Shown here: piece after piece, positions 21,110 to 34,452 of the stretch | How positions within the stretch are numbered: position 1 is the first letter of the stretch | Layout: every line of letters begins with the position of its first letter | Assembly: GCA_947172415.1 (NCBI GenBank) | Contig: OX359199.1 | Span: 584,001 to 648,000, forward strand | Source: Chondrosia reniformis | Taxonomy: Eukaryota; Porifera; Demospongiae; Chondrillida; Chondrillidae | DNA: 64,000 nucleotides | Direction: 5' to 3' | Notes under the pieces: generated by a model | What the model saw: the letters and a program-made list of their open reading frames with translations, nothing else | Told to the model about the DNA's origin: nothing | Databases searched by the model: none | Position numbers and translations under genes: made by a program

Positions 21110-23034
21110 ATTGGAGTATGCTGACAGCTGGAGGAATAAAATAATTGTGTAACCATTTGTCAGTAGACCTTGATAAAACTGTCAATATAAACAGTCATGT
21201 ATTCTAAGAGTAACTATATTTGTATGGCATGAAAAGACAAACCATGTCTCATGTAAGGTTCACTGAATACATGTTGGCTGGTGTAAAAAGGTTTCTCAAG
21301 TGAAAATGTTAAAGAAAGTAACTCTATATACATGTTCAGCATGATTCTATAACTCCTTTTATTTCACATTGGTATTCAAGCGTCTCTGAATAGGCTATAT
21401 TCAAGCTCAAGCTATTGAGCTAGCGTATGTATGGATAAAGGGATACAGCACATTGAAGACCCTAAACGCCTATTCTGGTAACGAAACCTTACCGCTTTCT
21501 CACATATACCGTGCGAGCTCTGGTTCTGAGGGTCTTGTGCGAGATATCTTTGAGATGTAACCAGCTATTGAAATAGTACAATAGACAAATGAAATTGATG
21601 ATAAATCTTTGTAGGCCGTACGTACTCAGAAAAGAATGTATGGAATCCCCAGTGAACCGTACGAGGGGAATTCCCTTAGGCCCTACTCAACATTGATTAG
21701 GCCTACGTATACGTATACATTAAAACTTACACAGAGACAAACCTATAACTCACAGCCTAAAAGAAAGACAATAAGGCATCCGGAGGATGAATGACATTAA
21801 ACATCATTCGATAAATCTGACTAATTATAAAAAAGGAGTCTGCGAATTCACCTAGCTCGGGGCACTCAAAAGAGCAGCCATTTTACTAATGGTAGTCTAT
21901 AGGATATTAATGTTAACTCAATGTTGGTAGACATTGGTACTTGTGGTTGTCCTCTTGGTCTATAAAGTAAACTCTGCGGCTCAGAAAATTAAGTATGGTA
22001 GGTAGGCAACAAAGTGGCTTCTGTAAAACAACCGCAAAATAATGAAGACGAGCTGATATACAATCACGAGTTGTTACAATAGTGTATATAGGTGATGCAA
22101 GTACACTTCAGCCTGTCATGAGACCATCGAACATGCTCACTTTGGCCTATTAATTACTCACATGATCCATGTATGACTATATATGTTTTCTAACTTATGA
22201 AAGCTGGTCACATGATGGATTGCAACACTTTTACCCATGGCCATGTTCCATGGATATATTTCTAGAAGTATCTATTTAAACACTACCAAATCAGAGGAAT
22301 CACAGACATGCCTGTTTACATCACAGTTGCTGAAATGTATACAACTGTGAACTCTTAAATCATATTGATGTGATCATGCATTTTAATTCCAGAACATTCT
22401 TAAACAACAATTTGAGTAATTTTAATATATTACCATGCTATATATACTAGTACAAACCTTATAATGTATATTTTATGTACATCTCATCAGACTATAGTTA
22501 TTATATTATTATTATGCATGGATTAATCATTCAGCTGTCCTGTCCTGGCATTAAATAAAACTTGTAGTGATAATAATTAATTGGCTACTGCATGGGGGGT
22601 AATGATCGCGAGAGTGCAAAACAGATTCTTGGGCATGTTTGGGCAAATGAATCTGATTAATCTGCAGGTATATAAAAAGCTTTTTTTAACGATTCGACTT
22701 CTGTAAATCAAATATCTTATTTGCAAGAAAACTGCATGATGGGACTCGAGACAATAAGAAAGGAAAAACCAACTTGAATTGACCGAAAGAAAAATATGTC
22801 TGTGCATGGGACATTGGATCCACTGAATATTAGTTCCTATAATATGAAGGATGTCTCTCAGAGTGTCAAGGGCTAGCTATCAGGGATGGTGTGCTTTGAC
22901 AGCTGAATTAGAGAAAGGGCTAATATGTCTATCTGTATATAACACTTGGGCAGTAGCGTAGGAAGATGGTTCAAGTTAGGGGGGCTGAATTAACTTCAAG
23001 CACCAATTGTACTATATTGATATTGGTGTGATTT
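21110..23034. other. Region without a supported gene
   Basis: No convincing exon seen. A 24-bp stretch of the exon at 20843-21109 (AGGATGTCTCTCAGAGTG...) recurs at 22848-22871, possibly a small templated insertion. The open frame at 22577-22807 has no family similarity and an AT-rich composition. Confidence 0.5.
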
Positions 23035-23092
23035 TAGTCTCGCGTATGTAGCCCAGACGCGGCGAAATAGCGGTCTGGGCTACGCGAGACTA
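23035..23092. mobile_element. 58-bp MITE remnant with TAGTCTCGCG terminal inverted repeats
   Basis: The ends TAGTCTCGCG and CGCGAGACTA are inverted. Flanking 9-bp direct repeats (23026-23034 and 23093-23101) match at 8 of 9 bases. The ends are the same as those of the longer element at 34037-34291, so this is an internally deleted member of the same family. Confidence 0.8.
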
Positions 23093-23462
23093 GTGTGACT
23101 TCATGTGTGCCACCCTGGTTGTATGGTTCCTACGGCCTCGGCCTGTTGGGTATCCAAGAACGAATGAATACAATACAACACAGAAATCATGTTTCGTTAT
23201 CTATTTTGTACAGTAGCTAGTCAGTGACGCATGCACGAGTTCGTCACTACTATAGAACAATTTTTATGAAGTTTAGAACTTTCTTGTTTCATCTACTCCT
23301 AGGAGATGAAGTTTAACTGTTACATAGTAAAGATAGTCTAGAAGGAAACTTCAAAGCCCATCGTTTAGTGGTTTCCTAATGCATTCCCTAATATGATGAC
23401 ATCATAGCGCCTTTCTATATAATACTGAACTGCTGCAAATGTGTCTGTCATGACTAGTGAAG

Positions 23463-23470
23463 TATAAATA
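23463..23470 (+). promoter_or_regulatory. TATA-like box of TRAF copy A
   Basis: TATAAATA lies 68-75 bp before the start codon. About 75 bp further upstream is an ATF/CREB-like palindrome, TGATGACATCA (near 23395). The spacing fits a core promoter but no transcript start is known. Confidence 0.4.
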
Positions 23471-23537
23471 TAGCCGGTCTATATATCACTTTGAAGCAGC
23501 TAATTGATTTTACCTTAAAGTTACTATAAGCTTCAGT

Positions 23538-26500
23538 ATGTCGCAAACTTTGAATGGGAACACAGTACCAAGAGCTCGATTGGAACAGATCGAACTACAG
23601 GAAACCTACAATTGTGTAGTATGTAAGAAGTTACTTAAAGAACCGTATCAGTCCATATGTGGCTGTCGAGCCGACTACGAATGCGTTAAAGAGATGACAA
23701 AGAAACTGAATACGAGGTCTGCTAAAAATATTCCGATCACTTACTACTGTCAAACCACATTATTTAGATGTAGTCTAGTACAGTCTATATATGGTCAAAT
23801 AATGAATACCATTATTAGCTATGAATAAGTTTATTTTTACCCGTACAGCGATCTCATATCAGTAAAGTGTCCTGGATGTGGTGAACAGATCTCTCCTAGA
23901 GAAGTAAGTATTGATCAGTTTTTAGAATTACGCGAGTGCTTTACTTGGTACTGGTACTATGTTTTACAATGATATCATAATGGGAAATTATGATATAACT
24001 CTTAGAACTGTAATTAAGTAATATCCACATATATAGCCTTTATGAGATCTCCTAATGTAATCATTTAATTTTTACTGTAACAGTCCCTCTGGTTAGGATC
24101 TATCTATCTGTGTATACAACTTAATATTCTCATTACAGTATGAGGAAGATGTACATGTATGTATATAACTAGTACTGTATGTTGTATGGTAAGTATTTCC
24201 TTGATTCAAGTTAACTTTGTTTTATCATACTTTGAATCATGCTGTATTGCAGGATCCTCTGGTAGACCAGCCTATAATAAGCTGATTGGGCCTGCATGGT
24301 TAAAATTATGATGATGATGATTGGGGTGATAATTAGAACTGTTATGCGTATATATGTAGAACTGATGTCAATGTTTATTATATAGTGCTGCATTGGGCAA
24401 AATTTAGCCTAGTGTGCAACTGCACATGATGCACTTAAAATCATTAATAATATTTAGCTTAATTTACTCTGAGACTCGTCTCTCTGTAGTTCTTCCCAGA
24501 CAAGGCAGCTACAAGGGAACTCAATCTTCTTGAAGTAACTTGTCCAAATGAAGGATGTACCTGGTCTGGTCTGTATCAAGAGTATCCTAACCATTATGAG
24601 GTGTGTCCTCAAGCTAGAGTAGACTGTCCACATGAACAGTGCAGAGATAGAATCATCAGAAAGAATCTTGAGAGACATGTCAAGAAGTGCGGTTTTAGAT
24701 CAGAACCATGTGAATGGTGTGGCAAGAACTGCACAGCAAACAGTATAAAAGTGAGTAACACCATGCATACTGATAAGGCAATAATAGGTCATCACCAGGT
24801 ACCACATATAATATAACCTGTTAAGAATAATATTTGTCTCTTATAGTAATGTTTATTCAAGATAATACAAATGTTTCTATAATAGGACCATTTTTAGATA
24901 TATAAACATAATTATCACCTATTTACCATGTGGTTTATAAGTCTATAAATAGGTTGCTGGTCTATAGATAATTAATACTAGTTTCTATACAACTATATAT
25001 AGGATCACATTGAAAGGTGTGACAAGGTCGAAGTGCCTTGCATCAAAGGATGCGGGGAAAAAATACAAAGAGCAATGGTGAGGTCAATATAATATTTTTA
25101 GTTTTTACACTATATGTTGTAATATAGCACAGTATAGTAATTTGGGAAATTTTCATTGTTAAAATAATATTTTCAAGGTTGGCCCAAACCATGAAATTTT
25201 CTTGCACAAAATTTTTGCTTGTTATTCTTTCTTGCAAATCAAGAAATGTGGTTGGCTCAAACCACTTAAAAAATATTTTCGCATGATAATTTCTATACAC
25301 GAAAATTTTCCAAATTACAGTATCAAAATAAAGCCAAAGTTTATAGATACATATACCAATTATTTGTGTAAATGATGCTAACATATTGATACATTGTTAT
25401 AACACATGTTTACATAACCACTGCTATTTTTGCCTTCTGTTCCAAACAGATGTCAGCACATATTGAACAAGAATGTGTACAAGTTCATAGGAAATGTAGA
25501 TTCTCAATGTTAGGATGTCATTTTGAAGTAAGCAATATTAACTGTCAGGATGTTGAGCAAATTGGTTCCATAACTGTTTTATATACGTTTATACATAAGT
25601 GTATAGATATAATTCAAATATTTTATATATTTAAGCTGGGAAATCCCATTAGCCAAATTGTGGCTACTTCACAAAGAGCCCAAATATTTTATATTAAATG
25701 TCCTATAGTACTTTAGAACAGTCATTAATGCCCTATTATGCATTCCTTACATTAGTCACTAATACATAAATATGGTTGCTCTTTAATTACTAATATAACT
25801 ATATATAATATTTTTACTGGTCAATACATGTACTTCACTATTTATATTGCAGGGTGCTGGAGATGCTATGCGCAAGCATGAGGAGTCCTATGTACACTAT
25901 CATCTACAGATGGTAATGAGACGCTTGAATGAGGTACTCAACAGTAACCATCAAACAGTCAAGAATCATGAGATGCCAAGGATACAGATGGATCACGTGG
26001 ATCAAGCACTGACCCACATTGACTCTCGTATGAATGAGTTAACAAGACAGACTGGAGATAATATGATGGAAGTACAACGCATGAAGTCTGAAATCCAATC
26101 ACGTAATGTGGCCACAGAGGAAGCCATCGGTAAACTACAGCATGCAGTGAAGGAGCTACAAGACTACTACACAGATCTAGCACTCTCCATCCAGTCACTT
26201 CAAGCTACCAGCTACAACGGTGTCTATGTATGGAAGATCCCCGATGTAACACGACGTAGAAGAGATGCTGTTCTAGGGAAGACGGTGTCACTGTACAGTG
26301 CTCCCTTCTTCACATCCAGACATGGCTACAAGATCTGCTTGAGAGTGTATCTAAATGGAGATGGATCTGGGAGAGGCAGCCATGTGTCCTTCTTCCTGAC
26401 CATCATGAAAGGGGAGTATGACCCACTTCTCCCCTGGCCATACAGACAGACAACCGTTCTTATGCTGCTAGCTCTAGATGGAGTGTCTCGTGACATCACT

Positions 26501-26683
26501 CAATCCTTCAAACCAGATGAGGAGAGTAGCAGTTTTCAGATGCCTCAGACAGAAATGAATGTAGCTTCAGGTTGTCCTCAGTTCTGTCCACAGAGAATGC
26601 TAGAGAATCCATCTTACTGCAAGAATGACACTATCTACTTGAAGGCTGTAGTCAACCTCAGAGGAATTGAACACATAACTTAA
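23538..26683 (+). CDS. TRAF-family signalling adaptor, copy A
   Basis: Six exons: 23538-23716, 23849-23903, 24490-24750, 25003-25077, 25450-25527, 25853-26683; 492 aa. An atypical RING spans exons 1-2 (NCVVCKKLLKEP, ICGCRADYEC, VKCPGCGE). Four to five TRAF-type zinc fingers follow in exons 3-5 and the start of exon 6 (first: CPNEGCTWSGLYQEYPNHYEVC). Then come a coiled coil (about 230-336) and a MATH/TRAF-C domain (337-492: YNGVYVWKIPD, SFQMPQTEMNVASGCPQFCP). TRAFs trimerise through the coiled coil and MATH domain, bind receptor tails and adaptors, and signal to NF-kappaB and JNK. The exon 1 donor (GAG/GTCTGC) is weak but is the only one that keeps frame with exon 2 as in the sister genes. MATH most resembles the TRAF1/2/3/5 group. 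Confidence 0.88.
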
Positions 26684-27104
26684 TAATGGGGGGATGCAAG
26701 AAATACTTCTTGTATCCCCTAAGCACGTTATATGATTCCTATCTGATTCAGCAAGCCAGCTGTAGCTAATATAGAGAATATAATTAATGCTTATAGGGGT
26801 TTTCACTTATTTTGTATTTTTTACCTCAGATATATGCAGATGTTTTATGCAAATTTTTATTTCATCATTGCTCTGAGACTTATAAAACTTTTTAATTTTT
26901 AATGTTGACGTCTGATCATGTATTTTAAATTGCAACAATAACTCTATAGTAAAGTATAAAATACTTAATAAGGTATGCATGCATTTTCTGTATATATTGC
27001 TATAATTTATTACTGACACTCCTATTAATTAAACAATATTATATCGACAGATATGAAATTCCTATTAATTGAATATTATATTCCATTTCGAGGGGACTTT
27101 GAAT

Positions 27105-27116
27105 GGGAGTTCCCCC
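27105..27116 (+). promoter_or_regulatory. KappaB-like site upstream of TRAF copy B
   Basis: GGGAGTTCCC fits the GGGRNNYYCC consensus and lies about 190 bp before the copy B start. A weaker GGGGACTTTG lies 13 bp upstream of it. A TATAAATA box is at 27236-27243. Confidence 0.45.
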
Positions 27117-27235
27117 TGGGGTTATAGGTTTATAATACGTAGGTTAATTGATAGAAAGTACGTGTATGTTATGGTACAGTAATAATATTGCTTTTCGAAA
27201 TTCTCGAAACTTCAGGATGTATTGTCACGATTGTT

Positions 27236-27243
27236 TATAAATA
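27236..27243 (+). promoter_or_regulatory. TATA-like box of TRAF copy B
   Basis: TATAAATA lies 61-68 bp before the ATG at 27304, the same geometry as in copy A. Confidence 0.45.
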
Positions 27244-27303
27244 GAGACGGTACAATAAAGTATAATTCAGTTTTAAAGTTGCTTCGATTATTTGGCTAAG
27301 GAT

Positions 27304-30122
27304 ATGACTAAGATAACGATCGCGAGACCATTGCTGAAGTCTATCGAGTTGCGGGATATTTACACTTGCGTAGTGTGTAAGAACTTATTGAAGTCACCCT
27401 ATCAGTCGACATGTGGCTGCAGAGCAGATTACGACTGTGTCAAAGAACTATCTCAGAAGCTAGAAAACACTCTAAAGTGAGTCCTTTGTTTGACTGTTTC
27501 TATTTTAACCTATAGCTATATACTGACCTATATATATGTATGCACATACGTACATGCACGTATATACGCGTATATCTCGAGCTCCTTGCACAGATATACA
27601 GTATATCATATTCCGCGCATGTACGTATACGCGTATTATTTTCTGTTATAGATAACTGCCTGCCTGCATGAGGTTGGTTACGTGTATAGATGAACGATTT
27701 ACTTAAAGCTTGGACGCCACATGCATTTTGGTAACTTTTATAGACTAATTATAAGTGTCTTTCTTATCATCTCTTAGCAGCTGAAGTGCTTGTCCACTTT
27801 TCATTCTCTGCATGTACACATACATATTGTATTACAGTATAATATCCTTAAAGTGTTAATTATAATTAACAACATTAATGTTGTGATATCTATATACATG
27901 AATGGTTGTAAGTAATATCTTTTCTTCCAGATATTATGTCCTTTGTAGCCTTCAGTTGTCAATGGAAGCAGGGATATGATTATAAAAAGTCCAACCAAAA
28001 AGTGATGTAATATACAGTATGTGATATGTGACTGCATGGGAATACACCACTTACCAACTGAAGGATACATTCATGGATGTAATTGGCAGCTATAGGCATA
28101 CGTATCAATATCCTCATGCAGGCTTAAGCATAGCTTAAGTTTAATTGTAGCCCAAAATATCTATACCACTAGTATATACTTGGACATGTCGTACAGAGTA
28201 ACATGATCTGTGTGTACTCCAGGTACATATACGTATATATAAACAAGATGTTACTTTTTGTTCACTCAGGGAAAATAATGCTGTTGGCTCCAGTTCAATT
28301 AAATGTCCAGGATGTGGAGATGTGATTAGCCTTAAGAAGGTTAGTTTATACGTCTAACTGGTGTATGAATGTAACTCTTATGTATAAATATGTTTGTAGT
28401 TCTTTCCAGACAAGGCAGCTACAAGGGAACTCAATCTTCTTGAAGTGACTTGTCCAAATGAAGGATGTACCTGGTCAGGTCTGTATCAAGAGTATCCTAA
28501 CCATTATGAGGTGTGTCCTCAAGCTAGAGTAGACTGTCCAAATGAACAGTGCAGAGATAGAATAATCAGAAAGAATCTTGAGAGACATGTCAAAAAGTGC
28601 GGTTTTAGATCAGAGCCATGTGAATGGTGTGGCAAGAACTGCACAGCAAACAGTATAAAAGTGAGTTGTATCTTGTTGTATCTACGTATATAGTGCATGT
28701 TAAGTGATATACGTATATTGTACATATATTGTTGTTACCATGATTATTGCAATGTTGCATGTGATTATGTCAGAATCAAAAAGACATATATACATACATG
28801 TACGGCACCTCTTTCTTTTAGGATCATCTTGAGCAGTGTGACAAGGTTGATGTGCTGTGTACAAAGGGATGTGGAGAGAGAATACAAAGAGGAATGGTAT
28901 GTATGTATATGTGTGTGTTGAATATCATTTAATAGTTATACATATGATGTATATACTTGTATTTTTGCTGTATATGCAATGTATGCATGTAGACATTTTA
29001 TACATATACAATATATTTTAACATTTTCATTTTACAGATGTCAGCACATATTGAACAAGAGTGTGTACAAGTTCATAGAAAATGTAGATTCTCAATATTA
29101 GGATGTCGTTTTGAGGTAATCATTAATCTGCACTACATATATATTGATAAGTAATATACCGACCAAACCTGCAAATATATACTACTTTAAATGGTGTTTA
29201 TTAAACATATGTACTCATGCATTGTATTCATATGAGTCATTCTATATACCAGTACATGTTCTACATGTTATAATATTGCTTGTACATGCAGGGTGCTGGA
29301 GATGCTATGCGCAAACATGAGGAGTCCTATGTACACTATCATCTACAGATGGTAATGAGACACTTGAATGAGGTACTCAACAGTAACCATCAAACAGTCA
29401 AGAATCATGAGATGCCAAGGATACAGATGGATCACGTGGATCAAGCACTGACCCACATTGACTCTCGTATGAATGAGTTAACAAGACAGACTGGAGACAA
29501 TATGATGGAAGTACAACGCATGAAGTCTGAAATCCAATCACGTAATGTGGCCACAGAGGAAGCCATCGGTAAACTACAGCATGCAGTGAAGGAGCTACAA
29601 GACTACTACACAGATCTAGCACTCTCCATCCAGTCACTCCAAGCTACCAGCTACAATGGTGTCTATGTGTGGAAGATCCCTGATGTAACACGGCGCAGAA
29701 GAGATGCTGTTCTAGGGAAGACGGTGTCACTGTACAGTGCTCCCTTCTTCACATCCAGACATGGCTACAAGATCTGTTTGAGAGTGTATCTGAATGGAGA
29801 TGGATCTGGGAGAGGTAGCCATGTGTCCTTCTTCCTGACCATCATGAAAGGGGAGTATGACCCACTTCTCCCCTGGCCATACAGACAGACAACCGTTCTT
29901 ATGCTGCTAGCTCTAGATGGAGTGTCTCGTGACATCACTCAATCCTTCAAACCAGATGAGGAGAGTAGCAGTTTTCAGATACCTCAGACAGAAATGAATG
30001 TAGCTTCAGGTTGTCCTCAGTTCTGTCCACAGAGAATGCTAGAGAATCCATCTTACTGCAAGAATGACACTATCTACTTGAAGGCTGTAGTCAACCTCAG
30101 AGGAATTGAACATATAACATGA
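27304..30122 (+). CDS. TRAF-family signalling adaptor, copy B
   Basis: Exons 27304-27476, 28270-28339, 28400-28660, 28822-28896, 29038-29115, 29292-30122; 495 aa. The start is the ATG at 27304 (MTKITIARPLLKSIELRD); the open frame continues upstream only through a TTG. RING: CVVCKNLLKSP, TCGCRADYDC, IKCPGCGD. Exon 2 is five codons longer than in A (KENNAVGSSS). Exon 3 is almost the same as in A; exon 4 differs (DHLEQCDKVDVLCTKGCGER). The MATH domain is about 99% like A by eye. Its stop is in the unit GIEHIT-TGA, and its 3' flank is shared with copy C. Confidence 0.88.
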
Positions 30123-32430
30123 TTTGTTAGACTTTTGTTTATAGTTTATATACCAGGTAACTTGTGTGAGGAATTACGTAACACTGCAACTATTTTTAAT
30201 TTGTTGTATATATAACCTTTAATTATTTTGTACTTTTTTACACATACATACATTGGATGGTAGCTGAAATTTCACTTCTTTTAAGTTTAATTGCCAAGTA
30301 CAGTTTACTGTATATATAATGCATGCATGTGTGTATGTAAGCCTGAGTTGTGCATGCAGTGTCATTAGTATACGTACATAGATGCATTCATTGCCTATAT
30401 AAACAGTGACTCTTACATACATCAAGATTTTATACAGTCATATATACACATGCAAGTCACTGTTTATATGTACACGTATATGGCTATATAGGCTATGAAT
30501 ACCAACATACATATCATATATAAACATGTACATTGACCTTATATGTGATCATACCAACTTATGCTTCCTATGAATATCATTAAGAAAGGTCCAAGATTTA
30601 ATCAATTATATACATTATATATAAATTTACATTATACAATTGCTTATAGGTTGTTGATCTGAATATGTAGTTAGAAGATGGTACACCTTATAGATGTTAC
30701 TTCCTGTATGACATCACATCTAAAATATTTGCAGTTTAGGACTTGGAGTATATATAGGATGGATTCAGAGTTGCTTGCATATTTGCCCTTGTCTATAGAT
30801 CAGTTAAATTGTGTAAAGTTATAGATAATCAGGTATGTTTTTATTAATTTTTTGTGAAGATACTAAGTCAGTGATCCTGAGGGACTAATTAATTAAACCT
30901 AATACAGATGTTCAAGTAACTCTGAATGCAGTCCTTATACATATAAAATATACCTTCCATGTGTATGATACAAGTACATATATAGCTACTGTATATATAT
31001 ACTAGTATGAGGGTGCTTCTGATACTTACAGTATCTTCCAACTATATTTCTTTATCACACCCATGAATGCAGTTGACACCAAATCAAATGGGGCCTTTGT
31101 CTCTCTACCTTGCTATATACTACTGGGTTACAGGTATTGTATACAATATTTGCAACACTCCCGTTCCATAGAGTTATATAATATATAAATACAAATGACT
31201 GGGTATATAGCATATATATTATATATTATGGTTAGTGGAGTATTTAGGGTTATACATACTATACCCTCTTGCTTAGTTACTCTCTGTTCTACATATTTAT
31301 ACAGTGAGGTTTATGAGTCCTAAATCAACTGGTAAGCTTAAGTATATACATCACTTGAGGTTAAGGAGACCAAATTGAAAGTTGATTTATAAAGGATATA
31401 CGTACACAACCCTAGGCCTATAGCTATATAAATACAACAGATCTAGAGAGTGGCATATATCAATCACTTGTTTATATGCTATACATATTATTTCCAATCA
31501 CTTGTGCTTTTCAAAATTACTTTGGTGTAGTGACTCATGGGCCCATATATGCAGAGCTTGGCCGGCCTAGTGCTAGTTTATATGTGTCACTTTAATGTAC
31601 AGTTATAATGTATGTAGCTATATATAGGTTCACTGATGTATATATGTATGTAGCTATATATATACAGGTAGGTTCATGGTGAGTCCTGTGACTCATGTCT
31701 TGTGACAATAATACATAATTATTCAAGGAAATTCCTTTTATGTGTTTTTGTTACTATCTAAACAGGAAATCATTACACATCCTTTTTATAGCTAATGAAT
31801 ATGTTCAGATTTGATTTTATTAGCATACATGGAAGTAAAGTTGTATCCTGCTTATATATGCACTCTACCATGTTTGTGCATGCATGGTCACAGATGTTTG
31901 TAAACTGGAACCTTTGACATCTACATATGCATCACCTTATGAATGTGTCACCTTTAAATAATGAACCATCCAGCTATATATAGTCTTGTTGCTGTAAATG
32001 TAACTGTTGATAATTCATTTCCCCTTCTTGACCATATTTGAACTGATGGCCATACATTTCATCTGGTCTGGTGTATGCAGACAAAGCTATCATAAAGGCT
32101 TCTTGCTGATACGGTGGCTAAAATATGTATATAATTCTTTGAATTTTTGGTTGCTAAATTTTGTGATTGAATCATAAAAACAACGAATATATTATCAGTG
32201 TATATGTTTGATACATGTAACTATAAATGCCGTATGCATGCATGCAATACTTTGGTCGTGTCTGTGACTTGTATTGTGGATGATAAGGAATTAATACAGC
32301 AGTTACACAATTAGATCTGTTCATATATATTTTTAAAAGTTTCTAAAGTTTAATGTGCCATTTCATATTTACTTCCTCACAATAGAGCGAGGCTTGCTTT
32401 CTCTCTAGAGTAATTCAAACTTTTAAGGCC
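30123..32430. repeat. Segmental duplication, 3' flank of copy B (unit 1)
   Basis: This noncoding stretch is near-identical over its length to 38130-40390, the 3' flank of copy C, including microsatellites and small landmarks (CTAGGCCTATAGC, GGCCGGCCTAG). It is part of a tandem unit that begins in exon 6 of B and recurs from exon 6 of C. No gene seen in it. Confidence 0.9.
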
Positions 32431-32800
32431 ATACAGACAGACAACTACAATTAGTTTTCAGATGACTCAGACAGAAATGAATGTAGCTTCAGGTTGTCCT
32501 CAGTTCTGTCCAGAGAGAATGCTAGAGAGTCCATCTTACTGCAAGAATGACAGTACTATCTCCTTGAAATGCAGAAAGCAACCAGAGGAAGCTCCTAAAC
32601 CACCAACTCATGCTCCTGTGAAAGGTGCTGCATTTAACAGGTATAAAGTTGATGAAGATGCTGTAAAGAAAATGCTATCAATGAAAAAGTCTTTAACCCC
32701 ACCCCCCTCTCCACTGAGTGGTGGAAGTATGTTTCCATTATTTGTCAGACCATCAGAATTGACCACAGATAGTGGAATATTTTCAGCTGAAGAATTTTAA
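32431..32800 (+). pseudogene. TRAF 3'-end relic with a distinct C-terminal tail
   Basis: Begins inside MATH sequence (CCATACAGACAGACAACTAC), has lost the internal segment coding MLLALDGVSRDITQSF, then resumes at QMTQTEMNVASGCPQFCP. After NDSTISLKC the frame departs from all complete copies into a 60-residue tail (KQPEEAPKPPTHAPVK; MFPLFVRPSELTTDSGIFSA) that ends at 32800. The tail has a proline stretch and DSGIFS, the DSG-x-x-S form of a beta-TrCP phosphodegron. It has no upstream exons, so it is probably a dead remnant of an eighth gene, but the tail frame is intact. Confidence 0.7.
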
Positions 32801-33690
32801 ACATAACAGTACCAAATTGTCATGCATGTAAAGGGACCACCACATGACATGGGTCTCTTGGCTTATTCGACATTGCTTTTGTATTTTTTATGTTGGTATT
32901 TTATGTTTGTTTAAATTTTAATGAATAAGCCATATTCATTATTAACCATTTACACATTTTATTGGGTTATATTAGGAGTATCTAATATATTAATGTGCCC
33001 ATAAGGCATACAAAAATAACAAGAAGTGCCAATTTTTAACCATGCAGTCATGGTCACAGGAGTGCTGTACCCCTGGGTACGTATAAGCCATGCCCACTCT
33101 TTCTAGGCTACCAGCTGCAGGTCATCCATATATATATGGCCACCCACTAATTTTAATTCTATATAGCAGTAGTCTTTGTATAGTAGAACCATGTTACATA
33201 TATGTGTTATACTACTGATTCCTAATTATTCAATTATTCTTGTGACAATGATGTCATTTTGTGTTTATGTTTATTTAAAGCTATTGTTACTATATAAACA
33301 GGAAATTGTTGCACATCCTTTTAAAGCTAATGAATATGTTCAAATTTGATAGTACACATGGAAGTAAAGTTGTATCCTGTTTATATATGCACTCTACCAT
33401 GCTTGTGCATGCATGGTCACAGATGTTTGTAAACTGGCACCTTGACCTCTACATATACATCACCTTTTGCATATGTCACCATCAAATAAAAGACCACTAT
33501 ATAGACTTGTTGCTGATAAGGACCATTATGTTGCTGGAAGGGGGTTAAAGGCCCATCATATAAGGGAAAAGTTTTGTGCAGGCAATTAGATCTGCGACCC
33601 ACCTCTGGTTTCACGCGCCATTTCATATTTACTTCCTCACAATAGAGCGAGGCTTGCTTTCTCTCTAGAGTAATTCAAACTTTTAAGGAA
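32801..33690. repeat. Diverged partial copy of the duplicated 3' flank
   Basis: The segment 33243-33690 repeats 31735-32430 with substitutions and deletions; both end with the same block (ACAATAGAGCGAGGCTTGC, at 32380 and 33643). Together with the TRAF relic this about 1.26-kb piece is present in unit 1 and absent from unit 2. Confidence 0.8.
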
Positions 33691-34036
33691 AGCTTATCAG
33701 ATAATGTGTTGTACAGCTGTTTCATCTACATACATACGTATAGTCAGTGACGGCGACAAAGCTGTAGCTTGGCAGTGAGCTCATATATAGGAATATGCAT
33801 GAAAGGACCCATTTCTTAGAATATATGTAATTTCAAGAATAATCAGCTAATGCTATATTTCATCTGACAGAGATACACAACATGCAATCTGTTATAAAAA
33901 GTAGATCATAGCTATATATATAATATGTGCTACAATATATTATGATGATTCATCAGTTGTTATGCACATATAAATATAGAGACAATAACTCAGAAGTGAC
34001 CTTTAAGGAAAAGATGATGTGCAGGTGGTCCATGCA

Positions 34037-34291
34037 TAGTCTCGCGTAGCCCAGACCGCTATCTCGCCTCCATATTTATATTATGACGTCACACGGTCGG
34101 CGAGATAGGGTCTGGTCAATTGCCTATACCATTTTTGTTCTGGCCCGAAGTGTTCCGGAAGTGGTAGGCGATGATAAACGCACTTCTAACGCATACGCAT
34201 TTAGACGTGTGACCAGACCCTATCTCGCCGACCGTGTGACGTCATAATATAAATATGGAGGCGAGATAGCGGTCTGGGCTACGCGAGACTA
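34037..34291. mobile_element. 255-bp MITE with 82-bp perfect terminal inverted repeats
   Basis: The left arm 34037-34118 and right arm 34210-34291 are perfect inverted repeats starting TAGTCTCGCG. A perfect 9-bp target duplication, GTCCATGCA, flanks it (34028-34036 and 34292-34300). The matching place in the duplicate unit (about 40728-40745) lacks the element. Each arm also contains a smaller inverted repeat (CAGACCGCTATCTCGCC against GGCGAGATAGGGTCTG). A 9-bp duplication and long arms suggest a Mutator-like family; no transposase is encoded. Confidence 0.92.
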
Positions 34292-34364
34292 GTCCATGCA
34301 TGCTCTGCTCGCGTGCTAATCTAATGAGGAAAACCGCAAATCACAGAAGCATGACAAAAGGTCA

Positions 34365-34391
34365 GGGGAAGTCCCCTAAACCGATGAGTCA
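34365..34391 (+). promoter_or_regulatory. KappaB-like site plus AP-1 site upstream of TRAF copy C
   Basis: GGGGAAGTCCCC (34365-34376) contains a full GGGRNNYYCC match, and TGAGTCA (34385-34391) is a consensus AP-1 site 8 bp further on. Both lie within 90 bp of the ATG at 34453. In the duplicate gene D the first site is altered while AP-1 is intact. Confidence 0.5.
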
Positions 34392-34452
34392 CTATAGAAA
34401 GGTTATTTAAGCAGTTAAATGAAGCAGCTTATAGCTATCGATACGGAATCCT

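Noticed and set aside
22577-22807. 76-residue minus-strand open frame with hydrophobic segments
   Set aside because: AT-rich and low complexity, no splice context or family resemblance.
25043-25384. 113-residue minus-strand open frame
   Set aside because: Overlaps exon 4 and intron 4 of TRAF A on the opposite strand; an AT-rich intron shadow.
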